Source of the DNA: an uncultured Clostridia bacterium
GTDB lineage: Bacteria; Bacillota; Clostridia; TANB77; CAG-508
Length of the DNA stretch: 36,319 nucleotides
Assembly (NCBI GenBank): GCA_944389745.1
Contig: CALXNM010000001.1
Location: 90,815 to 127,133 of the forward strand
Direction of reading: 5' to 3'
This document shows positions 17,246-25,102 of this stretch, in pieces. A program made the position numbers and the translations under genes. Every line of letters begins with the position of its first letter. Positions within the stretch are counted from its first letter, which is position 1. The notes beneath the pieces were generated by a model. It did not search any database. It worked only from the letters and a program-made list of their open reading frames with translations, and was not told where the DNA came from.

Positions 17246-17311
17246 AATAGTATAGAAAATATAGCAATATTTTTTATACTATTTTTTTGCGTTTAAGTAT
17301 TGCTATTTTTT
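17246..17311 (+). terminator. Two interleaved stem-loops, each with a T-run
   Basis: Stem 1 pairs AATAGTATA (17246-17254) with 17275-17283 and is followed by seven T. Stem 2 pairs ATAGCAATA (17261-17269) with 17298-17306 and is followed by six T. The arms alternate (1,2,1',2'), so the stems form either a pseudoknot or alternative terminators after the ferredoxin gene. Confidence 0.6.
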
Positions 17312-17364
17312 CAGTCTTATGTTATAAATATGTTATATCATGTCGAAATAAGGAGGATGTATTT

Positions 17365-17637
17365 ATGGAAGAAAAGAAATCAAATGGATTTGCAGTTGCA
17401 TCATTAGTATTAGGTATTGTTGCAATTGTTTTTAACTTCATAGGACTTTCTATAGTTGGTTTAATACTAGGTATAGTAGGTATAGTTTTAGGAGTTATGG
17501 CTAAAAAGAGAAATCCAAATGGTATGGCAACAGCAGGTTTAGTGCTTTCTATAATTGGTACAGTTTTATGTGCTTTAATATTTATAGCTTGTGCTGCTTG
17601 TGTTGGAGCTGTTGGAAGCGCTGCTTCAATGATGTAA
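17365..17637 (+). CDS. Small DUF4190-like membrane protein
   Basis: A 90-residue hydrophobic protein of unknown function. A short polar N-terminus is followed by two Gly/Ile/Val-rich membrane hairpins (about 8-46 and 53-85). The central loop MAKKRNPNGMATAGLVLSII is typical of DUF4190 proteins, which often occur as small envelope proteins. ATG 17365 follows AAGGAGG with an eight-base gap. The frame is open further upstream but without a ribosome site, so the shorter start is preferred. Upstream is the ferredoxin terminator, downstream lgt. Confidence 0.8.
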   Translation: MEEKKSNGFAVASLVLGIVAIVFNFIGLSIVGLILGIVGIVLGVMAKKRNPNGMATAGLVLSIIGTVLCALIFIACAACVGAVGSAASMM

Positions 17638-17667
17638 TTTTTTTAAAATTAAATATTTTATAAAGAA

Positions 17668-17706
17668 GGAGAACAAAACATTGTTTTCCTAATTTTTAAT
17701 TAGGAG
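17668..17706 (+). promoter_or_regulatory. Mutually exclusive hairpins over the lgt ribosome site
   Basis: Hairpin 1 pairs GGAGAACAA (17668-17676) with TTGTTTTCC (17681-17689), with one G-U pair. Hairpin 2 pairs CCTAATT (17688-17694) with AATTAGG (17698-17704) and buries the lgt ribosome site AGGAG (17702-17706). They share the CC at 17688-17689, so only one can form at a time. Confidence 0.5.
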
Positions 17707-17714
17707 TTATTTTT

Positions 17715-18485
17715 ATGTTACCAACATTTAATATTTTTGGTTATGAAATAGCCTCATATGGCTTTATAATATTTTTAGGTATAATAATTGGCTCTGTAGT
17801 TGCAGTACAATATTTTTCTAAATTTCATAATATAAAAAAAGAAGATATTATATATGCAATTTTATATGGTATTATCGGCTTAGGAATTGGAGCAAAATTA
17901 TTATATTTAATAACAAACATTCCTTTTTTACTAGAAAATTATGAAACTTTAGACATCTGGAACACTTTAATGCAGATGCTTAAAGGTGGATTTGTTTTCT
18001 ATGGAGGATTAATTGGAGGAATATTAGGCGTATTTATATATTCAAAACAATTCAAAATCTCTTTTAAAGATTTATTGTTAATACTAGTACCTGTTATTCC
18101 TTTAGTGCATGGAATAGGAAGAATAGGATGTTTATTCGCAGGTTGTTGCTATGGTATGGAATATCATGGATTTGGAGCAATTACATTCCATAATTCAAAT
18201 TTAGCACCAAATGGAATACCTTTATTTCCAACACAAATAATAGAAGCCATATGCTTATTCATAATATTTATAGTATTATTAGTTACTTATAAAAAATTTT
18301 TAGGAACATATGAAACAGTAGGATTATATTGTATTCTATATAGTATTGTTAGGTTTACATTAGAATTCTTTAGAGGTGATTTAATTAGAGGAGTTTATTT
18401 TAATGTATCAACTTCACAATGGATTAGTATAGCAATATTTATAGTCGGAATTGCAATATTTGTATATGAGCATAAAAAAAGATAA
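17715..18485 (+). CDS. lgt: Prolipoprotein diacylglyceryl transferase
   Basis: Integral membrane enzyme that attaches diacylglycerol to the lipobox Cys of prolipoproteins, the first step of lipoprotein maturation. About seven TM helices are visible. The signature region reads HGIGRIGCLFAGCCYG, the Cys-rich variant of the usual RIGNF motif seen in many anaerobes. The N-terminal SYGFIIFLGII and the late RFTLEFFRGD motif are conserved. Length 256. Start ATG 17715 with AGGAG inside a possible hairpin. A likely client, a LAGC lipoprotein, is encoded at 24625. It ends at a bidirectional terminator facing porB. Confidence 0.93.
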   Translation: MLPTFNIFGYEIASYGFIIFLGIIIGSVVAVQYFSKFHNIKKEDIIYAILYGIIGLGIGAKLLYLITNIPFLLENYETLDIWNTLMQMLKGGFVFYGGLIGGILGVFIYSKQFKISFKDLLLILVPVIPLVHGIGRIGCLFAGCCYGMEYHGFGAITFHNSNLAPNGIPLFPTQIIEAICLFIIFIVLLVTYKKFLGTYETVGLYCILYSIVRFTLEFFRGDLIRGVYFNVSTSQWISIAIFIVGIAIFVYEHKKR

Positions 18486-18518
18486 ATGCCATTGGGTCTG
18501 TCCCCAATGGCATAGTTT
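18486..18518. terminator. Bidirectional terminator between lgt and porB
   Basis: A perfect 11-bp stem ATGCCATTGGG/CCCAATGGCAT (18486-18496 with 18503-18513) has a T-run after it on the plus strand (AGTTTTT) and TTTATCTTTTTTT on the minus strand. It closes two convergent operons. Confidence 0.9.
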
Positions 18519-19472
18519 TTATTCTTTATTACTCATTTCTTCTAGTTTTAATAAGTCTTCCCATCTTCTATCTACTTCTTTTTGGAATTCTTCTATCATC
18601 CATTCATTTCCTGGTTTAAACATATGTCTAAAACGTTTTTGTGGTTTTAAGAATTCTTCTACAGGAAGTTTTTTAGCTGGTTTATATGTTATTTTATATT
18701 TTCCATCTTCTATCTCATATAATGGCCAATAACATGTTTCTACAGCTAATTTATTTATTGTCATTAAATCGTCTGTTGGATATCCCCATCCTCTTGGACA
18801 TGGTGATAATACATTTAAGAATGTTGGTCCTTCTGTGTAAATTGCTTTTTCAGCTTTTTCATATAAATCTTTAAAATTCATATATGCTATTGTTTGAGCA
18901 ACATATGGTAAATGATGTGCTTCCATTATTTCTGTTAGGTCTTTTCTTGGTTGCATTTTTCCTGGTATAACTGATCCTGCTGGGCTTGTTGTTGTATCTG
19001 CAAATTTAGGTGTTGCAGATGAACGTTGAATACCTGTATTCATATATGCACCATTATCATAACATACATATGTTAAGTCATGTCTTCTTTCCATAGCTCC
19101 TGATAAACTTTGAAGTCCTATATCGTAAGTTCCTCCATCTCCACCAAATGCTATAAATTTTGTGTGTTCATCTTCTGGTAGTTTTCCTTGTCTTTTCATT
19201 GCTTTATATGCTGCTTCTACTCCTGATAAAGTTGCTCCAGCGCATTCAAAAGCTGTGTGAATATATGAATCTGTCCAAGCTGTATATGGATATATAAAGC
19301 TTGAAACTTCCATACATCCAGTAGCATTTGCTATGACAGCATGGTCTTCTGGTTTTAATGCTCTTAATATCATTCTTGCTACTGGTGGAGCACCACATCC
19401 TGCACACATTCTATGTCCTGAAGTAAATCTTGATGGCTTTTCTGCCACTATTTCTTTCATATTATATGCCAT
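18519..19472 (-). CDS. porB: 2-oxoacid:ferredoxin oxidoreductase beta subunit (pyruvate type)
   Basis: Thiamine pyrophosphate-binding subunit of the enzyme that converts pyruvate and CoA to acetyl-CoA and CO2 with reduction of ferredoxin. The N-terminal MCAGCGAPPVAR gives two cluster cysteines. The TPP motif runs from GGDGGTYDIG to NGAYMNTGIQRSSATP. NATGCMEV and CPRGWGYP are further PorB landmarks. The length of 317 is typical of the four-subunit enzyme. ATG 19472 follows AAGGAG within the end of porA, seven bases away. It is the last gene of porG-porD-porA-porB. Pyruvate is the most likely substrate; 2-oxoisovalerate enzymes are close relatives. Confidence 0.93.
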   Translation of the reverse strand: MAYNMKEIVAEKPSRFTSGHRMCAGCGAPPVARMILRALKPEDHAVIANATGCMEVSSFIYPYTAWTDSYIHTAFECAGATLSGVEAAYKAMKRQGKLPEDEHTKFIAFGGDGGTYDIGLQSLSGAMERRHDLTYVCYDNGAYMNTGIQRSSATPKFADTTTSPAGSVIPGKMQPRKDLTEIMEAHHLPYVAQTIAYMNFKDLYEKAEKAIYTEGPTFLNVLSPCPRGWGYPTDDLMTINKLAVETCYWPLYEIEDGKYKITYKPAKKLPVEEFLKPQKRFRHMFKPGNEWMIEEFQKEVDRRWEDLLKLEEMSNKE

Positions 19473-19479
19473 ATTCTTT

Positions 19480-20664
19480 TTACTCCTTTCTTAATCCTAA
19501 ATATCTATATGGATTTTCTATTCTATCTTTTTTACTGTCTTCCACTAAATCATTAAATACTGATTCAATTTCTTTAGTAGTTGTGTCTCTACCACCTATA
19601 CCATAAACATAACCGCAAGTAGGTACATTAATGCCATTTACTTGCATTGCAGATGTAACATCTGTAAATAATGCTCCTCCTGCTCCGTTTAAAGATTCAG
19701 CTTTATCAAGTACTGCAACTGCTTTTAAATGAGAAAGTACTTTTGCAACTTCTTCTTCAGGGAATGGTCTATATACACGAATTTTTAATAGACCTGCTTT
19801 TATACCTTTTTCTCTTAAGCTATCAACCACTTCTTTTGTTGTACCTGCTGTAGAGTTCATACAAACTATTGCAATCTCTGCATCATCTAATCTATATTCT
19901 TCAAATAATCCGTATTTTCTACCCGTCATTTTTTCAAAGTCTTTAGCTACTTCTAAAATAACTTTCTTAGCATTTCTCATAGCTTCAGCTTGTTGATATT
20001 TATGTTCAAATAAATATGCTTGTAAATCCATTGGTCCAACTGCAATTGGTTCTTTTTTGTTTAGTAAATAATGTGCTGGGTGATATTCTCCAACAAATTC
20101 TTTTACTTTTTCATCTTCTAATAATTCTATATTTTCTATAGAATGTGATGTTATAAATCCATCTTGGCAAACCATTAATGGAAGTAATACATCTTTATTT
20201 TCTGCTATTCTATGAGCCATGATTAAGTTATCGTATGCCTCTTGGTTTGTTTCTGAAAATATTTGAATCCATCCACTATCACGTACACCCATAGCATCTG
20301 AATGATCATTATGAATATTAAGTGGTCCTGATACTGCTCTATTTACTAAAGACATTACTATTGGTAATCTTAAGCTTGAAGCTATATATATCATTTCCCA
20401 CATAAGTGATAATCCATTTGCTGATGTAGCTGTCATAGCTCTTGCTCCTGCAGCTTCTGCTCCGATACAAGCACTCATTGCACTATGTTCACTTTCAACT
20501 GCAACAAATTCAGTATCTACTTGTCCATTATCCACAAAAGTAGAAAAATATTGTGGAATTTCTGTTGATGGTGTTATAGGAAATGCTGCTACAACATCTG
20601 GATTAATTTGTTTCATAGCTGTTGCTGCTGCTTCATTTCCACTTAAACGTTCTCTAATTCCCAT
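19480..20664 (-). CDS. porA: 2-oxoacid:ferredoxin oxidoreductase alpha subunit
   Basis: Alpha subunit (pyrimidine-binding domain I plus domain II) of the pyruvate/ferredoxin enzyme. The start GIRERLSGNEAAATAMKQ and AAFPITPSTEIPQYF are family hallmarks, with the glutamate of VAVESEHSAMSA poised at the TPP. Later landmarks are TSANGLSLM, GLLKIRVYRPFPEEEV and VAVLDKAES. The length of 394 is normal. ATG 20664 follows AAGGAG after 11 bases. Downstream porB is seven bases away. Upstream, a 300-base repeat-rich spacer separates it from porD, unusual inside an operon of this kind. Confidence 0.94.
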   Translation of the reverse strand: MGIRERLSGNEAAATAMKQINPDVVAAFPITPSTEIPQYFSTFVDNGQVDTEFVAVESEHSAMSACIGAEAAGARAMTATSANGLSLMWEMIYIASSLRLPIVMSLVNRAVSGPLNIHNDHSDAMGVRDSGWIQIFSETNQEAYDNLIMAHRIAENKDVLLPLMVCQDGFITSHSIENIELLEDEKVKEFVGEYHPAHYLLNKKEPIAVGPMDLQAYLFEHKYQQAEAMRNAKKVILEVAKDFEKMTGRKYGLFEEYRLDDAEIAIVCMNSTAGTTKEVVDSLREKGIKAGLLKIRVYRPFPEEEVAKVLSHLKAVAVLDKAESLNGAGGALFTDVTSAMQVNGINVPTCGYVYGIGGRDTTTKEIESVFNDLVEDSKKDRIENPYRYLGLRKE

Positions 20665-20776
20665 TATTTAATTCACTCCTTCTTTAAAAATTTGTATTTA
20701 CTTTGTTTTACAACTTTTTTTATATTGTTTTATGTTTCATTTTCTAAAAATCATTAGAAACGAGTATTACTAAGCA
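20665..20776. other. Left part of the porD-porA spacer
   Basis: No gene is present. It carries the porA ribosome site and a small 7-bp stem (TTTCTAA/TTAGAAA near 20743-20762). It leads into the palindromic repeat described separately. Confidence 0.4.
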
Positions 20777-20966
20777 ATCACTTTAAATTTCTGTTTCTCA
20801 AATTTGAAAAAGAAACAAGTACATAAACTTTCTCTCTTTTTCCGTTTGAAAAAGAATTAGTATATTGCTAGGCAAACGAGCTTTAAATTTATGAGGCGTG
20901 CTTTTTGCACGTTGATTAAATTTAAAGTGATGTTTAACAACGCAAGATGCTAATTATTTTTCAAAC
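20777..20966. repeat. Large palindromic repeat element inside the por operon
   Basis: A long imperfect hairpin spans 20844-20966. GTTTGAAAAAGAATTAG (20844-20860) matches the inverse of 20950-20966 with one mismatch, and an 11-bp stem CTTTAAATTTA (20881-20891 with 20917-20927) encloses a 5-bp stem CGTGC/GCACG with a TTTTT loop. A 14-base copy, ATCACTTTAAATTT (20777-20790), is the inverse of 20918-20931. Further small dyads lie at 20792-20817 and 20835-20855. Related units of about 35 bases thus occur three times. The right end touches the porD stop codon. Confidence 0.75.
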
Positions 20967-21265
20967 TAATCTTCGCCTTCAGTCTTCATAACAATAGCTT
21001 TAACAGGGCAAACCTTTGCGCAAACCCCGCATCCTTTACAATAATCATAATTAAAATCTGTTCTTTTTTGGTCTTTTCCTACTGGAATAGCATCTTCTGG
21101 ACAAACAGGGAAACATAAACCACATTGAATACATTTTTCTGGTATATATTCAGGTCTCATACTTCTCCAGTCTCCTGTTTTGAACTCTCTAGCATTTCCA
21201 GCTTCATAAATATCTCCACCAAGTGTCATTTTATTTGCTGGTGTGTTTTTATCTATATTAGTCAT
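20966..21265 (-). CDS. porD: 2-oxoacid:ferredoxin oxidoreductase delta subunit (2[4Fe-4S])
   Basis: Ferredoxin-like subunit that passes electrons from the catalytic core to external ferredoxin. Two cluster motifs are visible: CIQCGLCFPVCPEDAI and CKGCGVCAKVCPVKAI, eight ligand cysteines in all. WRSMRPEYIPEKC before the first motif is typical of PorD. The start is ATG 21265, six bases after AAAGGAG, giving 99 residues; an upstream in-frame ATG at 21298 lacks a ribosome site. The stop TAG lies at the right foot of the palindromic repeat. Confidence 0.94.
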   Translation of the reverse strand: MTNIDKNTPANKMTLGGDIYEAGNAREFKTGDWRSMRPEYIPEKCIQCGLCFPVCPEDAIPVGKDQKRTDFNYDYCKGCGVCAKVCPVKAIVMKTEGED

Positions 21266-21386
21266 TCTTTTCTCCTTTCTTTCATTAAATCCTATCAATT
21301 AATTATATGCACAAAACTTTTTATAAAACTCTATACTTTATCTGTTATATGAAATAAGATTTTATCATATACTTCTACATTCGAAT

Positions 21387-21968
21387 TTATTGAATTTCTT
21401 TAACTTCTTTTAATGCAAGTTCTAATGCTTTCATATTTCCTTCAATTACTTCTGGTTTTTTTGCAAATTTATGTTTAAATGATCCTTGCATATCTTTTAC
21501 AAATTCGTCTTCATTCATTATTTTACTTACTTTAACTATAGCTGCAAGCATTGGAGTATTTGGGAAATATTTTCCAAGTGTTTCCATAGATACTTTTCTT
21601 GCATCTATAGTGTATACCTTTCCTTTATATCCCTTTAATAGCTTTTCTAATTCATCTTTTCCTTTTGTTGTGTTGATTACTATAGCTCCTTCTTCTTTAA
21701 GTCCTGATGTTACATCAACACTTTCAAGTAGTGTATCATCAACAACTACTACATAATCTGGTTCATAGATATTACTATGAATTCTTATTGGTGAACTACT
21801 TATTCTGTTATATGCAGTAATTGGTGCTCCCATTCTTTCTGGTCCATATTCAGGAAATCCTTGAATGTATTTTCCTGTATTGAATGCTGCGTCTGCCAAT
21901 AACAATGATGCTGTTTTTGCACCTTGTCCACCTCTACCATGCCATCTAATTTCAATCATATCACTCAT
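21387..21968 (-). CDS. porG: 2-oxoacid:ferredoxin oxidoreductase gamma subunit
   Basis: Gamma subunit of the four-subunit pyruvate:ferredoxin oxidoreductase; it helps bind CoA. The N-terminal IEIRWHGRGGQGAKTAS is the family signature, followed by QGFPEYGPERMGAPITAYNRIS and PDYVVVVDDTLL. The length of 193 is usual. It is the first gene of the leftward cluster, with ATG 21968 behind AAAGGAGG and a promoter just upstream. About 120 bases separate it from porD, again with no gene between. Confidence 0.94.
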   Translation of the reverse strand: MSDMIEIRWHGRGGQGAKTASLLLADAAFNTGKYIQGFPEYGPERMGAPITAYNRISSSPIRIHSNIYEPDYVVVVDDTLLESVDVTSGLKEEGAIVINTTKGKDELEKLLKGYKGKVYTIDARKVSMETLGKYFPNTPMLAAIVKVSKIMNEDEFVKDMQGSFKHKFAKKPEVIEGNMKALELALKEVKEIQ

Positions 21969-22001
21969 TGCTTAAAGCCTCCTTTACTTTGATACAATAA
22001 A

Positions 22002-22031
22002 AGTATATAACTTTATTACCCCTTTAGTCAA
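22002..22031 (-). promoter_or_regulatory. Promoter of the por cluster, with a repeated TTGACTA
   Basis: Minus strand: -35 TTGACT (22026-22031), 18-base spacer, -10 TATACT (22002-22007). A second TTGACTA lies 21 bases further upstream on the same strand with related flanks (CTTAGGTAA versus AAGGGGTAA), which could be a tandem regulator site. Confidence 0.6.
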
Positions 22032-22102
22032 TATATTTTACCTAAGTAGTCAAAATGATTTCTTGTTTTATTTTTCTAATTTTTTTGTAGATTTTCTATA
22101 GA

Positions 22103-23539
22103 TTATTTTTTGTTTTTTGTAGGTATTCTTATTACAACTTCTGTACCTTTTCCTGTTTCACTTTTTATATTAATGCTACCTTTATTTTGGTCTAATATTT
22201 CCTTTGCTATTGATAACCCAAGTCCAGTTCCTCCAAATTCTCTGCTTCTTGCTTTATCAACTCTGTAGAATCTTTCAAATATTCTTTCCAAATCTTCTTC
22301 TGGTATACCTATTCCATTATCTATTACTTTAATATATGCGTCATTATATACAAATCCAACATATACTTTTATAACTCCATGGTCTGGAGTATATTTAATA
22401 GCATTCGATAATATATTTAAGATTACTCTTTCTATTCCATATTTATCTGCTATTACTGGTGGAACACTTGCTGTAACAAAGCATTCAACTTGGTGCTCCT
22501 TTTTTTCTATTTCGAATTTTAATTTTTCTATACATTTCTTTGCAAGATCTCCTAAATCGAAATTAGTAACATCTGATGTTACTCTCTTACTATCATATCT
22601 TGATAGTGTTAGTAAATCTGTTACAAGTCTTGCCATTCTTTTTGCCTCTGATGATATTACTGTTAAAAATTTAGTCCTTGTCTCTTCATCATATTCGCCT
22701 TCTAGTAGAGTATCTGCATATCCCATTATTGAAGTAATAGGTGTTTTTAATTCATGTGACACATCTGCTACAAATTCTTTTCTCATATTATCTAGTTTTA
22801 CATGCTCTGTAATGTTTTGTATTAATGCAACTACTCCGGCTGGTCTATCATTTTCATCTTGGAATGGAGCAAAAAGTATATTTATATATCTTTCTCCCAC
22901 ATGCTTTCTTTGTTCTGATGAAGTCCAATTTTCTAAATATATTATTTTCTCAATATTTATATTAATATCTAATTTTCTAAATATTTTTTCAAAATTATCG
23001 TCACTTTCAGTTAATCCTAATAAATCTTTAGCTGCAGGATTAATATGAATTATCCCCCCATCCATGTCAAAAGCAATAATTCCGTCAGTCATATGCAAAA
23101 GTATTGTTTCAAATTGTCTTTTTTGCCTATTTACTTCATTTAATTTTTCTCTTAATTCGTTTGTCATTATATTAATTGCATTTTCTAGGTCTCCTACTTC
23201 TCCTGTTTTTTGTGTTTCATTTGTTTTAATATTTTCACCTGATGTCATTTTTTCTGCACTTTTAATTAATTTTTTCATAGGGAATACTAATGATTTTGCA
23301 ACAAAAAATCCAATTAAAATAGAAATAACTGCATATATTGCAAGTGAAATTATTATTGCTAATCTTCCTTGTGCTAATTGTTCATTTATGCTTTCTAAAA
23401 GTGCTATATTACCTTGCTCAACACCTATAGTCTCTAATTGGTCTAGCATATATGTATAAGTTACTCCTAATCCCACAATTAGAAGTATTCCTAATAGAAA
23501 AAATATTATAACAATTTTTAAAGCAAAATTTTTCTTCAT
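22103..23539 (-). CDS. walK: WalK-type sensor histidine kinase
   Basis: Membrane sensor kinase, 478 residues. TM1 about 7-29, a short external loop of about 28 residues, TM2 about 59-81, HAMP about 80-135, a PAS domain about 143-250, the HisKA box VSHELKTP with phospho-His262, and a HATPase domain with N-box NILSNAIKYTP, DNGIGIP, FERFYRVD and GGTGLGLSIAKE. The order and the partner regulator match WalK/PhoR of Bacillota, which controls wall turnover. The very short external loop suggests it senses the membrane or wall rather than a soluble ligand. The ribosome site before ATG 23539 is weak (AAGGA, 12 bases). The usual walHIJ genes are not adjacent. Confidence 0.93.
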   Translation of the reverse strand: MKKNFALKIVIIFFLLGILLIVGLGVTYTYMLDQLETIGVEQGNIALLESINEQLAQGRLAIIISLAIYAVISILIGFFVAKSLVFPMKKLIKSAEKMTSGENIKTNETQKTGEVGDLENAINIMTNELREKLNEVNRQKRQFETILLHMTDGIIAFDMDGGIIHINPAAKDLLGLTESDDNFEKIFRKLDININIEKIIYLENWTSSEQRKHVGERYINILFAPFQDENDRPAGVVALIQNITEHVKLDNMRKEFVADVSHELKTPITSIMGYADTLLEGEYDEETRTKFLTVISSEAKRMARLVTDLLTLSRYDSKRVTSDVTNFDLGDLAKKCIEKLKFEIEKKEHQVECFVTASVPPVIADKYGIERVILNILSNAIKYTPDHGVIKVYVGFVYNDAYIKVIDNGIGIPEEDLERIFERFYRVDKARSREFGGTGLGLSIAKEILDQNKGSINIKSETGKGTEVVIRIPTKNKK

Positions 23540-23567
23540 TTTAATCTCATTCCTTTTCCTATTACAT

Positions 23568-23598
23568 AAAAAATAGTTAGCAATTATTAATTGCTAAC
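23568..23598 (-). terminator. Hairpin plus U-run between walR and walK
   Basis: GTTAGCAATTA/TAATTGCTAAC (23576-23598) forms perfect 11-base arms. On the minus strand it is followed by TATTTTTTA (complement of 23568-23575). The walR stop codon lies inside it. It looks like an intra-operon terminator that could lower walK relative to walR. Confidence 0.7.
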
Positions 23599-24361
23599 CA
23601 TTATCTTCACTTCGTTTTGATGATAAGTAATATCCTACACCTCTTTTAGTAATTAATAATTTAGGACTGGATGTATCTTGTTCTATTTTCTCTCTTATTC
23701 TTCTTATTGTTACATCAACTGTTCTAATGTCTCCATAATATTCATATCCCCAAACTTTTTCAAGTAACGCTTCTCTTGTTACTACTTGTCCTGGTTGGTT
23801 TGCAAGATATCTTAATACTTCAAATTCTCTTAAAGTAAGTTCTACTAGTTTATTTCTTACTCTTACTTCAAATTTATCTAAGTTTATATATAAATCTCCT
23901 ATTTCTATGACCTTATCATTATCTTTTTTATTTTCATTATTTGTAGTATCAACAGGTACGTTTCCACTGTTTAATTCTGCTTTTCTTAAGTTTGCTTTTA
24001 CTCTTGCCACTAATTCTCTTACACTAAATGGCTTTGTAATATAATCATCTGCTCCAAGCTCTAATCCTAGGATTTTATCTATTTCTTCATCTTTTGCAGA
24101 TATCATAATAATTGGTATATTCAAAGAATTTCTTATTCTTTTACACACAGTTAATCCATCTACTTTTGGAAGCATAATATCCAATAAAATTAAATCTGGT
24201 TTATCATTAAATGCCATTTCGATGGCTTTTTCTCCGTCATTTGCTTCTATTGTATTGTATCCTTCTTTTTGTAGATTGTATACCAATATATCTACAATTG
24301 GTTTTTCATCGTCTACTATTAATATTGTTTTTTTTGCTTCTTCACCCTTATTTTCTTCCAC
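23594..24361 (-). CDS. walR: WalR-type response regulator (OmpR/PhoB family)
   Basis: Two-component regulator, 255 residues. The receiver domain carries DD at 17-18, the phospho-acceptor Asp61 in LILLDIMLPK, and the KPF lysine near 110. A linker rich in Asn/Asp (130-150) leads to a winged-helix DNA-binding domain with ELTLREFEVLRYLA, VWGYEYYGDIRTVDVTIRRI and RGVGYYL. The match to Bacillus WalR is close throughout. GTG 24361 is the start, seven bases after AAAGGTGA. It precedes walK, and a strong promoter lies upstream. Confidence 0.94.
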   Translation of the reverse strand: MEENKGEEAKKTILIVDDEKPIVDILVYNLQKEGYNTIEANDGEKAIEMAFNDKPDLILLDIMLPKVDGLTVCKRIRNSLNIPIIMISAKDEEIDKILGLELGADDYITKPFSVRELVARVKANLRKAELNSGNVPVDTTNNENKKDNDKVIEIGDLYINLDKFEVRVRNKLVELTLREFEVLRYLANQPGQVVTREALLEKVWGYEYYGDIRTVDVTIRRIREKIEQDTSSPKLLITKRGVGYYLSSKRSEDNG

Positions 24362-24428
24362 AAAAAATTCACCTTTCTTCTTTTAGTATTGATTATATTT
24401 ATATCATATTAAAATCAATTATACAAGT

Positions 24429-24457
24429 ATTATATTACGTTTTTTTAGGTTTTTCAA
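24429..24457 (-). promoter_or_regulatory. Promoter of walRK
   Basis: Minus strand: -35 TTGAAA (24452-24457), 17-base spacer, -10 TATAAT (24429-24434), about 65 bases before the GTG start. Confidence 0.75.
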
Positions 24458-24563
24458 TTCTATTTATTTATTTTTTTCTAATATAATACATTAAAGTTAC
24501 AATTCAAAACACATATTGCTTCTTATTTAATCATATATATTATTTTTAAAAAGTCTGTCAAAT

Positions 24564-24592
24564 TTGATTTTATGTTAATTTCATGGTATAAT
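24564..24592 (+). promoter_or_regulatory. Promoter of the lipoprotein gene
   Basis: -35 TTGATT (24564-24569), 17-base spacer, -10 TATAAT (24587-24592) with an extended TG two bases ahead. It lies in AT-rich DNA just outside the GC-rich island and about 30 bases before the gene. Confidence 0.65.
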
Positions 24593-24624
24593 TTACATAT
24601 CATCAACCTAAGGAGGTACTTCAT

Positions 24625-25074
24625 ATGAAGAAACATCGGATTCTTGCAACTATCGTGATGGTTGTCCTCGCGGCTACCATGCTTGCAGGATGCTCAGGCG
24701 GTGGCTCTGAGGAGCCCACCGAAGAGGAAGCTCGTATCGAAGAGCTTGAGGAGCAAGTCTCCCAGCTCACTATCGAGAACGACGACCTTACAAGTGAGTT
24801 GGAGAAGGCGGAAGCTTTAGCCAACTCCTCGGATACTGATTTTATCAGTACCTTCTTCTGGACGACTGGCGCGCATTACTACGATGATGACACAACGTTC
24901 TATTCTGACTGCTTCTGTTCTAAGGAGATTACAGACTCTGTGGTCTTTGTCTCTCCTCAAACGGTTGGAGTCGACCTAAAGAACGGTCTTTACGTGTATG
25001 CAGCTTTGTCGACAGACGGAATTGTTTGGTCAACCGAAGGGCCGAATCTCGATCCGATTAAGGAGGACAACTAA
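24625..25074 (+). CDS. GC-rich foreign lipoprotein of unknown function
   Basis: A 149-residue predicted lipoprotein. The basic N-terminus and hydrophobic stretch end in the lipobox LAGC with Cys23, the likely site for Lgt. A Gly/Ser/Glu linker (24-35) is followed by a heptad coiled coil (about 36-66, EELEEQVSQLTIENDDL). The C-terminal part (70-149) contains FFWTTGAHYYDDDTTFYSD and a CFC pair and resembles no domain I recognise. By eye the gene is about half G+C, with codons such as CTC, GAG, GGC and CGG that its neighbours avoid, so it was probably acquired from a GC-richer bacterium. A strong AAGGAGGT precedes ATG 24625, and a GC-rich terminator follows. Codon 5 is CGG, the only such codon in a gene that looks intact. 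Confidence 0.85.
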   Translation: MKKHRILATIVMVVLAATMLAGCSGGGSEEPTEEEARIEELEEQVSQLTIENDDLTSELEKAEALANSSDTDFISTFFWTTGAHYYDDDTTFYSDCFCSKEITDSVVFVSPQTVGVDLKNGLYVYAALSTDGIVWSTEGPNLDPIKEDN

Positions 25075-25102
25075 TCCCAATTGGGAAACAAGTTGCTCCG
25101 CA

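Noticed and set aside
24621-24824. Leftward frame opposite the lipoprotein gene
   Set aside because: It is the antisense of a gene with lipobox, ribosome site and terminator; no ribosome site of its own.
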